Shown: one piece after another, positions 33,801 through 44,087 of the stretch | Position numbering within the stretch: position 1 is the stretch's first letter | How the letters are laid out: the number at the start of each line of letters is the position of its first letter | Assembly: GCA_023548195.1 (NCBI GenBank) | Contig: JAJHZJ010000009.1 | Location: 2,275,501-2,339,500 of the forward strand | Source of the DNA: Bettongia penicillata ogilbyi | Lineage: Eukaryota; Chordata; Mammalia; Diprotodontia; Potoroidae | DNA length: 64,000 nucleotides | Direction of reading: 5' to 3' | Made by a program: the position numbers and the translations under genes | The notes under the pieces: model-generated | The model's input: the letters and a program-made list of their open reading frames with translations, nothing else | The model's database searches: none | Told to the model about the DNA's origin: nothing

Positions 33801-34050
33801 ATTATCAATTATTTCTATTCTTTGTTTTTTGACCCACTCATTATTTAAGATTTCATTGTTGTCCCCACCTTTTATTTTCAACCCTACATGAATTCCTATT
33901 TTTATTGTTATGGTCTGCAAAGAATGTATTAATTATTTCTGACTTTATACATTTGTTTGCAATATCTTTGTGACCTGTCACATTTTTGTAAAAGTTCCAC
34001 GTAGTGCAGAGAAATATGTATAACATTTTGCTGCCCATTTAGAAGAAGTC
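30876..34050 (-). mobile_element. LINE-1 ORF2 and 3'UTR, minus strand, decayed
   Basis: From 34050 downward on the minus strand come the pre-RT region (about 33700-33400, with segments like N-E-I-D-R-S-T-A-N-L and S-E-N-Q-I-N-K), reverse transcriptase remnants (33230-32300; ATCATGTATGTCATCAGCAAACAGGG is the reversed RT core) and the ORF2 end (CTCAACTTGTTTAGCCACTC, near 31285). Stops and frameshifts are everywhere. ORF1 and the endonuclease part are missing. Confidence 0.8.
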
Positions 34051-34870
34051 ATAAGTTTTTTAATGTCTGAACTCCTTTACTAGATCTGGAGGTCATATTT
34101 CCTTCTGTTGTTACTGTTTATGTTCAAGGTCTTTGAGATTTTTTCTTTCTGGAGTCTTTGTTACTTTGAGTCTTCCCCCTCTGATAGTGGCTTCCTTGGG
34201 ACCAGATCTCAAAGTGTCTCAGTCTCTTCCCATTCTGGGCAATTCAGGGCTCACCAGCCTAGGTCTCTGTCCCATTTGACTTTTGGGTCATCAGAACTGG
34301 CCCCAGCTAGATGCTACACACCTTCCTTTAGGCTTAATGGACTACTACAGGGGCCTTCCTCCCACATGGCATCCTGTTTTGGTCACTTGTCTCCTCTCTT
34401 TCTTTCTTAGTTTGCTGACCTGGCAGTGGCAACTCAGAGCTTTGCAGCACTGCTGCTATAGTAGTACAGCCCCTGGCAGGCTTTTGATCCTGAAAGGCTG
34501 TGTCCAAACCTGCTGGAGAGGCCTGAGTAAAATTCTGCAGTCTAGAATCTGGGACTCCATAGCACTGGAGACAAGGAGAAGGGTCCAAAGCATAAGAGTT
34601 TTCTTGTAAGCCTTTGCTGCGTTCTTGAGTCTGCTGGTACACTCTAGCTGCCAGTAGCATGGAAAGTGGGAGAAAGGGTGCTGAGTGAGCTCAGGGTCAA
34701 TAAGTATCAGTTTTTCCATTTTTTAAAAAATCTCCTTTAGATTCTGGTTGTCCTAGACCATGAAAACCATTAAAGTTGCTTTGTTTTTGTCTTTGTTTTG
34801 GAGAAATTTGAGAGGTCATGGGAAACAGAGAAAATGTCTAGTCTCCTATCTTGTTTCTCATATGACCTAT
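34051..34870 (-). mobile_element. Probable 5' region of the same or another LINE-1
   Basis: The minus strand from about 34865 reads AAACAAGATAGGAGACTAG, which resembles a LINE-1 start (CAAGATGG..GACTAG). A GC-richer stretch with many chance frames (34100-34720) follows, as in LINE-1 5'UTRs, then ORF2-type sequence. Family identity is inferred from layout. Confidence 0.45.
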
Positions 34871-34899
34871 ATGTTCCAATATAATTTTTTTTAATGGAC

Positions 34900-35000
34900 A
34901 GAAGTCATTCAACATGAATTAACCATTTATTAATTATCTACTATGCACTCTGCAAAGACAAGAACATGAAACAGTCCCTGAAGTTTACATCTTCTTTCAC
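34900..35000 (-). mobile_element. L2 LINE 3' end, minus strand
   Basis: TTAACCATTTATTAATTATCTACTATGCACTCTGC then ACAGTCCCTGAAGTTTACATC. Confidence 0.65.
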
Positions 35001-35014
35001 CAGTCAAGAGCAAT

Positions 35015-35300
35015 AATGGATTTAGACCAGAGAAGGCAAATGACTTGCCCATAGTAAGTCAGGTATGATATGGCAGAGGATTATTACCTAGCTCCTCCCA
35101 CCTCATTGTCTTGGTTTCATATCTTTCTCTACTATCTGCAAGGGAGCTTTGTGTAGTAGAAAATGTCCTGGATTCAGTCAGAAAAATAGGATTAAATCTC
35201 AGCTCTACCATTTCATATAACCTTTCTGTGCTCCATTTTCCTCATTTGTCAGATGAAGGGGTTGGATCAGTTTCTCTAAATCTATGTTCCTAGGATCATA
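35015..35300. mobile_element. MIR-type SINEs: reversed (35015-35100) then forward (35140-35300)
   Basis: The reversed piece contains AGGCAAATGACTTGCCCATAGTAAG. The forward piece has GTCCTGGATTCAGTCAG, AAATCTCAGCTCTACC and TTTCCTCATTTGTCAGATG. Confidence 0.6.
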
Positions 35301-35339
35301 GTTCTCAAGCCTGTGTCCTTCTCACTGCTTCTACTGGAG

Positions 35340-35868
35340 TTAAGCTTTGGGTTAGCTTTCATTTTTAAAAAAAGCAATTTGTAGCTAAAAAAAATAAAAA
35401 GATTTGGTAACAACTGAATCAGTGATGGTTTTTGCTCATCTCTTGGGATGAATTAAGTCAGTAATGAATCAACCAGTACTATTTTTCTGATCTTTTCCTC
35501 TATCCTCCTACTCTCCCTAAAAAAACCCCTTCCTCAAAACTTACTGCTTTTCTATAAGTTGTTTCTTCTTTTTTTCCCCTTTAACATTGCTCAGAAACAT
35601 TAGACCATTTTATGGATTTTGAGACACCTGTTTGTAATCACATTCCCTTTCTGGGGAATATTTTTAAACTCATTTTCAGCAGCTACCCAGAAAAAAAAAT
35701 AAATGCATACTGCAAACACCTGCACAAAATGGCACCTCTTTAAATGCCTGCCAGGGCTATTCTTTTTCTATTACTGGTCCTCTTGGCCATCACTGGGTAT
35801 TACTTTCCCCTATAGAGCTTTCTCAGGGAGTGGAAAGATCAATTTCAAAGTCATTTCTGGTTGGAAAT
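35340..35868. other. Unique island, candidate conserved non-coding element
   Basis: Repeat-free. 35600-35800 contains closely packed motifs (TTTGTAATCACATTCCC, AATAAATGCATAC, CACCTGCACAAAATGG) and no usable open frame. Confidence 0.35.
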
Positions 35869-35869
35869 C

Positions 35870-35975
35870 ATGATGATATCCCCATTATATCATGCCCATT
35901 TTACAGATGGGAAAATGGAGGCACAGTAGGAGAATGTGATTTCCGTATAGCCACATAATATGTCAGTAATGGAAT
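35870..35975 (-). mobile_element. MIR-type SINE, minus strand
   Basis: GCCCATTTTACAGATGGGAAAATGGAGGC and CATATAATATGTCAG-like text. Confidence 0.6.
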
Positions 35976-36009
35976 GGGTTCCACATAAAGTATCATAAGG
36001 AATGGGTTC

Positions 36010-36960
36010 ATCAATCAATTGGTATTTATTAAGTTCTTACTATGTGCCAAACACTATGCTAGGTGTTGGGGGTACAAAGGCAAAAGTGAGGCAGTCCCTG
36101 CCCTCAAGGAGCTTACAATTTTATAAAACTTACAAGAGAAGCAGTAGGTACATCTATAGGTATATATGAAAAATATACAAAATAAATATAAGATGATTTG
36201 GGGGGCAAGGCACTAGGAACTGGGGTTATCAAGAAAGATTTTATGTAGAATGTAATAAAAAAAACCAACATTTACATAGCTCCTATGATGTGCCAGGCAC
36301 GGAGGTAAGCACTTTACAATTATGTCATTTGACTCTCACAACAACTCTGGGAGGTAGGTACTACTATTATCCCCATTTTACAGATGACTTGACACTTACA
36401 TTGAATGTTGAAGGAAGCTAGTGATTCTAAGAGCGAGGGATAAGGAGGGAGTGGGTTCTAGTCATAGAGGGCAGGCAATGTAAAGCCCCAAGACATGAGA
36501 AAGAATGTCATGTAAAATGAAAATGAGAAAGCCATTTTGTCTGGGTCATAGTGTGCATGATGGGGATTAAGGAAGCTAAAAAAAATAGGGTCGAGGGAGG
36601 TAGTGAGGGGCTTTAAGTGACAAAGGGGTAGTAGGGAGACTCAGGCATTTATTGAACAGGGCAATGACATGGCAAGACCTTTGTTTTAGGAAGATCACTT
36701 TTGCATCTATGTTAAAGATGGATTGGAGATTGGATACAAGGAAACTAGTTAGGAAAGTGATGAACCAGGTTGGTGTATGACTGGATAGAAAAGCATGGAA
36801 TAACTTGAGGGACAAGCATAGCTAATACCTAACAAAAGAAAATAGGTTAGCCCCATGATGAAGGGAATGGAGTGTATGTGTGGTTGATGAGAAGGATCTG
36901 CAGAAACCTAAAAGAATCATTCTGACTTGGGGAAGGAGGTAAGCATGAAGCACTTACTAT
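36010..36960 (-). mobile_element. L2 LINE 3' region, minus strand, with nested MIR
   Basis: Starts CAATTGGTATTTATTAAGTTC, CTATGTGCCAAACACTATGC, GCCCTCAAGGAGCTTACAATTTTA. A reversed MIR (36250-36395; CCCATTTTACAGATGAC) interrupts it. It continues with TGAAGGAAGCTAGTGATTC, GGGCAATGACATGGC and AAGATCACTTTTGCATC. About 0.8 kb of L2 remains. Confidence 0.8.
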
Positions 36961-37009
36961 AACGCAAGACACTGATAGGAATCATGGATAAAAGGACCCT
37001 CTGTTGAGT

Positions 37010-38550
37010 CACCTGAAATTCTACCACTTGGAGACTCACTTGAATCTCTTTCCTTTGACTGTCATGGTCCTCGAAAGAATCATTCATATCAGCTCCTCAT
37101 ACTTCTTCACCATTTCTTGGGACCTTGCAATCTGCCAACCCCATAACTTCATTAAAATTATTCTTTCTGAGGTTACAAATGATGCTTTAAGTGATAAGTC
37201 AGATGGCCTTTTCTCTATCCTCCTGATGGCTAGGTCAATCAGCTTTGCCTTTCTTGGCTTCCCTGATACACCTCTCTCTCTGTCTCTGTCTGTCTCTGTC
37301 TCTGTCTCTCTCTCTCCTGTTTCTTCTCCCACCTGTCTGACTGCAGCTCTGAAATCAGAGAACCTACAATCAAATCTACCTTTGAAATTACCTATGTGAC
37401 CATGGGCATATTACTTAATCCCCCTGAGTCTCGATGTCCTCCTGTTTAAAATGAGGAAGATGGACAAAATGACCTTTTAAGTCCCTTCTATCTCTAAATC
37501 TATCATCTGGAATTGTATGCACAACAGATCTCTTTGTCTTTTCCCCAAAACTTACCCCTTTTGCAGACATGCCCATTTCTGTCAAGAACACCACTCGTAT
37601 CCCAAACACTCTGGTCCATTACCTTGGAGTCCTGCTTGATTTTCCCCCCACCTTCCCTCTCCATCTATAACTTCCAATTCTTCTCCATTCTCTTGTCAGC
37701 TCCCTTCTTTCTACTTTTATAGCCACCACTTTAATTCAGAACTTCATTAGGCATTTTTCAATTGTTTGACTCTTTCTGAGCCCATAATGGGATTTTCTTG
37801 ACAAAGATACAGGAGTGGTTTGCCATTTCCTTCTCCAGCTCATTTTACGTATGAAGAAGCTGAGGCAAACAGGGTGAAGTGACCAGTCACACAAGTGGTA
37901 AGTGTCAAAGGCCACATTTGAACTCAGATCCTCCTGACTCCAGGCCTGGCGTTCTATCCACTGAGCCACCTAGCTACTTTCATGTCTTGCTTAGACTATG
38001 GAAACAGCCTCCTTATTGATCTCTCAGCTTCCTCTCTCTGTCTTCAAACCATCCTCTACCTAACTACCGAAACCATCTTCCCAAGGCCTAAGTCTGAGAA
38101 GGTCACTCCCCTGTTCAAAAATCTTCAATGTCATCCCAGTGACTACCGGACAAAATACCTGACCAAAGTCTGGCTTGTGCCTCCCTTTCCAACCTTATTC
38201 CCCACCAATCCCCTCACAAATACTAAGTTTCAGCCAAACTGGACTACCAGCTGTTCCCTGAACTCGATCCTCCTTGGACCACACAGCACAAGAAATCCTC
38301 CTTGTCTGGAATATGTTACCCCCTCCTCTCCACCTTTCATAATCCTTGCCCAATTGCCACCTCCTCCATGAAGCCTTCCTAGATCCCCACAATTGTTAGC
38401 ATTCTCACTCTCCTCACTTTTCTTTATTCTATCTTTATCTGTAAATCTCCATAAAAGGATATAAACTCCTTGAAGTCTCCTGGATTCACTTGTGTCTTTC
38501 TATCCCCATGAATTAACACAATCCTTTGCACATAATGATTGCTTAATAAA
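37010..38550 (+). mobile_element. Long L2 LINE copy, plus strand, with nested elements
   Basis: L2 landmarks in order: GAGGTTACAAATGATGC and CAGATGGCCTTTTCTCTATCCTCC (37170-37225), AGACATGCCCATTTCTGTC (37565), CTCCTTATTGATCTCTCAGC (38010), GAGAAGGTCACTCCCCTG (38095), CCTGGAATATG-type text (38305), and ATCCTTTGCACATAATGATTGCTTAATAAATG (38520). Interrupted by a CTCTGT repeat (37270-37318), a MIR3 (37330-37510) and a tail-A SINE (37752-37976). Confidence 0.8.
37752..37976 (-). mobile_element. Tail-A SINE nested in L2
   Basis: CAATTGTTTGACTCTTTC, TGGGATTTTCTTGACAAAGATAC, AAGCTGAGGCAAACAGGG, CCACTGAGCCACCTAGCTA. Confidence 0.9.
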
Positions 38551-38659
38551 TGTTTATTGACTTATTTAAATGAATTTAACATACAAAGTCCTATGCCAGG
38601 AAGAGAAGTTGGAGGAGGAGGAGGTAGCTAATGAATATCAATATGCCACCTCTTCACCA

Positions 38660-38730
38660 CCAGTCATAGAATCATACAATCACAGAGCTGGAAGAGACCT
38701 CAAAGAGATCTTTCCTAAGGCCAAAGAACT
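38660..38730 (-). mobile_element. CR1/L3-like 3' end fragment
   Basis: TCATAGAATCATACAATCACAGAGCTGGAAGAGACCTC is the reversed CR1-type terminus (TCTATGATTCTATG in sense). Confidence 0.65.
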
Positions 38731-38767
38731 TGGTCCACAAGGGAAGCAGTAGAATATACTTGCAGTC

Positions 38768-39830
38768 AGTTATTAAGCATTTATTAAACACCACTAGATA
38801 CTGCTCCAAGCCCTGGTGATACAAAAAGAGTCAAAAGATAATCCCTGCCCTCAAGGAGCTTACAGTCTAATGAGAGAGACAAATAGCAAACAAATAATTG
38901 TACCAACAAGCTATATACAAGATAAATATGAAATAAGAGAGGGAAGGTACTAGGATAGGTTGGGAAAGTTTTCTATAATTTTCCTTACATAGTTCCTGGG
39001 TTTGTTTTGGCAGGTGTACTCCCAGGTATTTTATACTGTCTAGAGTTATTTTAAATGGGGTAGTTTTTAAACTGTCACTTGCAGAGTTTTATTTTTGATA
39101 TATAGGAATGTGGATGATTTATGTGGATTTACTCAGTTTCCTGTGACTTTGTTGAAATTGTTGTTTTAACTAACTTTTTAGTTGACTCTTCGGGATTTTC
39201 CTAGAATGTCATTATGTAATTTTATCACCTCATACCCCATTCTGATTTCTTCAATTTCCTTTTCTTCTCTTAAAGTTTTCATGTAGAAGATGGGATTTTA
39301 GTTGTGACTTAAAGGAATTTAGGGGAGCCAGTAGGTGAAGATGAGGAGGGAGAACATTCCAGGCATGGAGGACAACCAGAGAAAATGCCTAGAGCCAAGA
39401 GACAGACTATCTTGTTTGTGGAACAGCCTAGTGTCGTGAGTAAGGTTTAAGAAGACCGAAAAGGTAGGAGGGGCCAGGTTATGAAGGATTTGAACATCAA
39501 ACAGGATTTTCTACTGGATCCTGAAGGGGATAGGAAATGTGAGTGGGGAAGAGATCAACCTGATAAGACCTGCACTTTAGGAAAATCACTTATTCAACAG
39601 TAGATGAATTGGAGTGGGAAAAGACTTGAGGTAGGATGACCCTCCACTGGGCTATTGCAATAAACAGAAAATGATGGCATCTCTTATAGACAACCTTTCC
39701 ATGATAATTAGTAGGTATGGAAGGATCAACTGAAGATTTTTTGAGAGTAAAGGAGACCTAGGCATGTTTGCAAGTAGTAGGGAACCTGCCAGTAGACAAG
39801 AAGAAACTAAAAAGCATACAAAGGATGTTA
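38768..39830 (-). mobile_element. L2 LINE, minus strand, split by a LINE-1 piece
   Basis: Left part 38768-38960 (TTATTAAGCATTTATTAAACACC, CTGCCCTCAAGGAGCTTACAG). Right part 39284-39830 (AGAAGATGGGATTTTAGTTGTGAC, GGGAGAACATTCCAGGCATGG, GGGGCCAGGTTATGAAGG, GGGCTATTGCAATA). The two parts are collinear, showing the LINE-1 came later. Confidence 0.85.
38961..39283 (-). mobile_element. LINE-1 ORF2 fragment nested in L2
   Basis: TTTCCTTACATAGTTCCTGGG and CCAGGTATTTTATACTG..GAATGTCATTATG correspond to the ORF2 region seen reversed at 32340-32570. Both ends are missing, so it is an internal piece. Confidence 0.65.
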
Positions 39831-39839
39831 CAAAAGAAT

Positions 39840-40015
39840 TCAAGATTAGGAGTCAGGTGACCTGACCCTGGTCTGAAGGTGACTGCTTATGAGACCTTTG
39901 AATGACTCCATCTTTCTGAACTTCTTTTTCTTGACCTATACAATTCAGAGTGGGGAGTAGCATATATCTGAACTCGAAGGTCCTTCTCAACTCTAACATT
40001 CTATGATTCTTTCTA
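39840..40015 (+). mobile_element. MIR3-type SINE
   Basis: AGTCAGGTGACCTGACCCTGGTC, then AAGGTCCTTCTCAACTCTAACATTCTATG. Confidence 0.6.
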
Positions 40016-40707
40016 TTTTGGTCTCTCGGTCAAAGCTTTTAGGTCTTTCCTCTCGGTCACCTAAATCAAGCGTTTCCTAGATTCTCTCCCTGACTCCTAA
40101 ATGTCCTTGTTCTCTGATATTTTCCGGAGTACACAAAATAAATATCCAAGAGAAGTTTGTCTGTCTTCTCTTAGTCTATTCTCTTCTGACTTCTATACCT
40201 CTCATGCTATGTTTAAATTTTCTTTTCCCGCAGACACAATTTCCTCTCTGGGTCCCTATTTCTTTCTACTCTTGGCTTTTCTAAAGGAGATTCAATTATG
40301 CTTTTCATATTTCTCTTTGGTTTGAGCCAGGATTTACTCAGACCAATCCAGGGTTCAATTTGAGATTGGAATAAAATTAACTTCTTGAAAACCATCTAAA
40401 ATGCAACAAAGAAGAAGTGCTCATAGCAATAGCAAGGAAAAGATACTCAGTAAGGATATAGCATTGATTTAGTTAGATGCAATTTCCTTGACACCATCTG
40501 AGGAGTAAGCTGACTATACCTGTACTGGCTTTTGTGTTTAGCCCCACAGGAGGCTACTTCAACAGCTCCAGTCTTTGTCCCTTGGACCAACTGAAATAGC
40601 CTGGCCTCTATGGGGTAGATATTGCTACTACAACATTGTTATTTCTCAAAATATTGCTCATTTCTCATTTCATATTCTCAAAAAATTGCTCATTTTAATC
40701 CCTTGAC
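40016..40707. other. No recognised feature
   Basis: Unique-looking, without a supportable open frame; facing frames at 40101-40395 have no recognised domain. Confidence 0.35.
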
Positions 40708-40925
40708 TACACACACACACACACACACACATCAAATGTAGATGTTTACAACTCTACTAGCGATAACCTTACATTTGTATAGTGGTTCAGTTTTCCAATT
40801 ATTTTCTCTCTCAGTACACATAAATATACACCTATGTGTGAGTATATATAAAATTATATTTGTGTATGTATATATGTATAAATTTGTATATTTTTATACT
40901 ATATATGGCATAAATGTGAAATTAA
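40708..40925. repeat. (CA)n followed by TA-rich DNA
   Basis: A clean CA run at 40708-40731, then TATA/TGTA-rich sequence from about 40815 to 40920. Confidence 0.8.
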
Positions 40926-41013
40926 TAAATACAAATATACATATAGTATTTAAACACGTTGGAAATAGGATGCTAACAGTTGGGGAGTCAGGAAAGGCTG
41001 CATCTTAAAGGGA
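40926..41013 (-). mobile_element. L2-type fragment, minus strand
   Basis: The 28-bp stretch from GATGCTAACAGTTGGG through AGTCAGGAAAGG also appears at 42829-42856, inside an L2 copy. Confidence 0.6.
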
Positions 41014-41024
41014 GACAATTGTCT

Positions 41025-41580
41025 TGCTACCGTGGAAAGAGTAGTGGTTCTAAAGCCAGAAGACTTGGACACAAATCCCACCTCTGCTACTTGGTAGCTG
41101 CGTGACCTTGATCAAGTCACTTCGCGCACCAACTCTACTATCCCATGATCTCACCTGATCCTCACAATGCCTCTGTGAGATAAACAGGAGTGGTGGAACC
41201 CTTATCCCCATTTTACAGATAAGCAAGCCGAAGCTCAGGAGAATGAATGACTTGTCATGCTCACATGCCTAGTAAGTCCTGGTGTTCAAAACTAGGTCTT
41301 CTGACTTCTAGTCCTTTAGCCTTTTCTATAAACCACCCTGCCTCTTTCCTTGTACCAGCTGTTAGCTCATATCTTGTTGTCTGAGGGAGACAGAATAATG
41401 TAGTAGAAGGATATCAGCGCCATGCTCTGTTTCCAGCTATGCAATGAACCCTCTCTGTATGACCTTGGGAAAGTTGCTAGATTTCCCAGTGTCTCAGTTT
41501 TCTCATCTGAAAAATGAGAGAATTGGCCTAGATCCTCTTTCAGGTTCCTTCCAGCTCTCTGAGTCTATGATTCTCAGAAC
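41025..41580. mobile_element. Three MIR-type SINEs
   Basis: Forward 41025-41130 (AAATCCCACCTCTGCTACTTGG, GCGTGACCTTGATCAAGTC), reversed 41145-41340 (CCCATTTTACAGATAAGC), forward 41395-41578 (TATGACCTTGGGAAAGTTGC, TTTTCTCATCTGAAAAATGAG). Confidence 0.7.
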
Positions 41581-42357
41581 AAATATTAGCATTTTAAAAG
41601 CCCCCACTTAATAAGTTTCTCTAGAATCTACCCTATTACAGACAATCCACACGTATTTTGAGGAGAGAGATTTTTGCCCCAGTAGAGAACTTGGCTGAGT
41701 TCCTTCACACATTGCTGCTTTCCATCTCTTCTCTCTTTTAAATTAAAACAGATTTCAGAGCCTAAGCTAACATTCCAGCAAAGACTGGATTATGACCCAG
41801 CAAGAGGGAATGTCTATGGCGGGCAAAGGGGAACCATCTCCTCATCTCTCTTCCTCCCCCGCTCCTTTTTAATAAGCCATCTGTGTCTCTGCTGGAAAAA
41901 CTTGTGAGCACCAAGGTTGCCCACAAGGCTCCTGTCTGCTAGTGTTGTCTAATTTAAGCTGTTTATTTTAACTGAGAAGAGAAAATTAGGAAGAAGAATC
42001 AAATCAGAGTTCTGTAATAGAGAGTCCATTCACTGACCCTGCCTATATTCTCTGTAGCCCTTAATGTCTCTGAGTGCAAGGAACACACCCATCATACTGC
42101 CAACAATTTTCATGGTGACCTAAAGGGATCACTATTTCTTAGGTAGGAGATGCGGTTTGGTTTCCTCTCAGTCAATCTGGGGCTCATTTCTGCAAAAATT
42201 ATCTTGTGGAATGGTCCTCGACAGGGAGGTATTTTTCTAATGGACGATTGAGCTTAGATAACATGATTTTAAAATGGCAACAAACAGATTCAGAGTCAGT
42301 CTTCCCTGCATCTAGAAGTCTGAAGAGCAGTGTCTCTGCGGCCGGAATGATCGATGC
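41581..42357. other. Unique sequence, possible conserved island at 41740-42000
   Basis: Repeat-free. The segment with TCTAATTTAAGCTGTTTATTTTAAC resembles other AT-rich islands here. Opposed open frames at 42199-42444 partly cover an L2 end and are not genes. Confidence 0.3.
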
Positions 42358-42870
42358 ATTTATCAATCGGCATTTATTAAGACCTGAGCAATGTGTCTGG
42401 CACTGTACTAAGCACTGGGGATACAAGAACAAAGTATGAAACAACCCTTACTCTCAAGAAACATGTTCCAATGGGAGCATCAAGTACATATAAATATACA
42501 TATATATGCATAGCATAATGTAAAGGGGCAACTAGGTGACATAGTGGTTAGAGCACTGGGCTCAGAGTCAGGAAGATTCATATTCATGAGTTCAAATCTG
42601 ATCTCAGACACTAATTAGCTGTGTGACCCCGGACATGTCATTAACTCTCTTTGCCTCAGTTCTTTATCTATAAAATGATCTGGAGAAGGAAATGGCAAAC
42701 CATTCCAGCATCTTTGCCAAGAAAACTCAAATGGGTTCACAACAAGTCAGACATGAAATGACTCTACAACAAGAAATATAAAATTAATAAATGCAAATAT
42801 ATAGTAATTAATACATGGGAAATAAGATGCTAACAGTTGGGGAGTCAGGAAAGGTTCCCTCTTAAAGAGA
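42358..42870 (-). mobile_element. L2 LINE 3' end, minus strand, split by a SINE
   Basis: CGGCATTTATTAAGACCTGAGC, GGCACTGTACTAAGCACTGGGG (42370-42420). After the SINE: AGATGCTAACAGTTGGGGAG and AGGAAAGGTTCCCTC. Confidence 0.8.
42526..42776 (+). mobile_element. Tail-A SINE nested in L2
   Basis: GGGGCAACTAGGTGACATAG, GAGTTCAAATCTGATCTCAG, AGCTGTGTGACCCCGG, GGAGAAGGAAATGGCAAACC, CAAGTCAGACATG and an AACAAGAA end. A 6-bp ATTCAT repeat in the head marks this copy. Confidence 0.92.
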
Positions 42871-42874
42871 GATG

Positions 42875-43250
42875 ATCAATAAGTCCTTATCTAAAGAGCC
42901 CACTATGTGTCAGGCATCACAGGAAATAGGGACTGGACCAGTGATTTCTTGGTATAATTGGCCCTCTTTCAATTCAGGTAGGCACATCATTTTCAGCTTA
43001 TAGTCTTAGAGTTGCCTAGAGCATCAATAAGTGAAATGAAAAGTCCAGGGTTCCATAGCCAATATATATCAAGGGCTAGCCTGGTGTTGGAAGATCTTTC
43101 TGCTTTTAAGCCAGCTCTCCATTGTGCCATGCTAGCTCTCAAAGACAAAAATAAAATAGTCCCTGCTTTCTGAGGGTTTACAATCTAATGTGGGGGATGC
43201 ACAGATGAGATACCATGTACACAAATAAGAATATACAAAATACAAACCAG
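42875..43250 (-). mobile_element. L2-type fragments, minus strand
   Basis: CACTATGTGTCAGGCATCACAGG at 42900 and TAGTCCCTGCTTTCTGAGGGTTTACAATCTAATGTGGGGG at 43158. Confidence 0.65.
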
Positions 43251-43254
43251 GTGG

Positions 43255-43490
43255 TAGGTTTCCTTCAGTTCTCAGGTCTAGTTCATGAAGGGAAGTTTTC
43301 TTCCTTTTCCTCCCAATTCTAGCATCACTTCTCTGAGATGATTTCTGATTTAGCCTGTATTTATTTTATATGTACAAGTATTTGTATGTTGTCTCACCTA
43401 GTAGATTATGAACTCCTTGAGAGCAGAGACTTTATGTTTTTACATTTCTTTGTATTCTCATGTCTTAGTACAGTGCCTTGGTTATTGAGT
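43255..43490 (+). mobile_element. L2 LINE 3' end, plus strand
   Basis: TGTTGTCTCACCTAGTAGATTATGAACTCCTTGAGAGCAGAGAC then GTCTTAGTACAGTGCC. With the preceding entry it makes an inverted pair. Confidence 0.75.
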
Positions 43491-43595
43491 AACTGACTGA
43501 CTAATTGGCATGGGGGAGGGAGAGTTATTAAAAAGTGGGGGTAAATTAAGAAAAACATCATGGGGAAAGTGAGACTTGAGTGGTGCTTTGACATA

Positions 43596-43725
43596 TGAAG
43601 GTAGATGCCATCTACATCCAGAGGAAGAACTGATAAATAGAGGCATGTATAGAATGGTTTTACATTATATATACATATCGAGCAGAGGAAAGAAGAGAAA
43701 AGGACAAAAAGTAAGTTTCATGATA
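43596..43725 (+). mobile_element. LINE-1 3'UTR fragment, plus strand
   Basis: GATGCCATCTACATCCAGAGGAAGAACTGATAAATAG is the marsupial LINE-1 3'UTR seen reversed at 13325-13370. Confidence 0.7.
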
Positions 43726-43812
43726 ACTTATATAATAACATATATTAAGTATATAAATAATTTTATTATATATTTGAGACAAACTGGGTTAAAGCATGCA
43801 TTTAAGGTTGGT

Positions 43813-43860
43813 GTCAGGGTTAGATTTAGGGTTAGAGTTAATTAGGGTTAGGGTTAGAGT
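43813..43860 (+). repeat. Interstitial telomere-like tract
   Basis: AGGGTTAGATTTAGGGTTAG, then AATTAGGGTTAGGGTTAG: three exact TTAGGG units plus variants in 48 bp. Too short and degenerate to be a fusion relic by itself. Confidence 0.7.
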
Positions 43861-44085
43861 CAGAGTGTTGGATCCTCTTTGAGAACAAAGGACAATTCTT
43901 TAAATTTAAATTTATTTAATTATTTAAATATAATTTATTACATATACTATATAGCACAAATTATATAAATTATAAATATAATTAAATTATATTTAAAAGG
44001 AAAAGTAAGTTTTACATAATAAATTTGCAGTTTCATGTACAATTATCTTTTTTTCTATTCTATGTTCTAGAAATGCTGTTTTAGG
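43861..44085. other. Possible tail-B end and AT-rich DNA
   Basis: GGATCCTCTTTGAGAACAAAGGAC (43871-43893) resembles a tail-B end. 43895-44020 is almost pure A/T. Confidence 0.5.
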
Positions 44086-44087
44086 CA

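Noticed and set aside
34283..34719. Three overlapping frames of 87-108 codons
   Set aside because: They lie in a probable LINE-1 5' region, overlap on both strands and contain no recognisable domain.
37004..38371. 129-131 codon frames in C/T-rich DNA
   Set aside because: Both lie within a plus-strand L2 copy and its nested microsatellite, and the reading frames are not those of an L2 protein.
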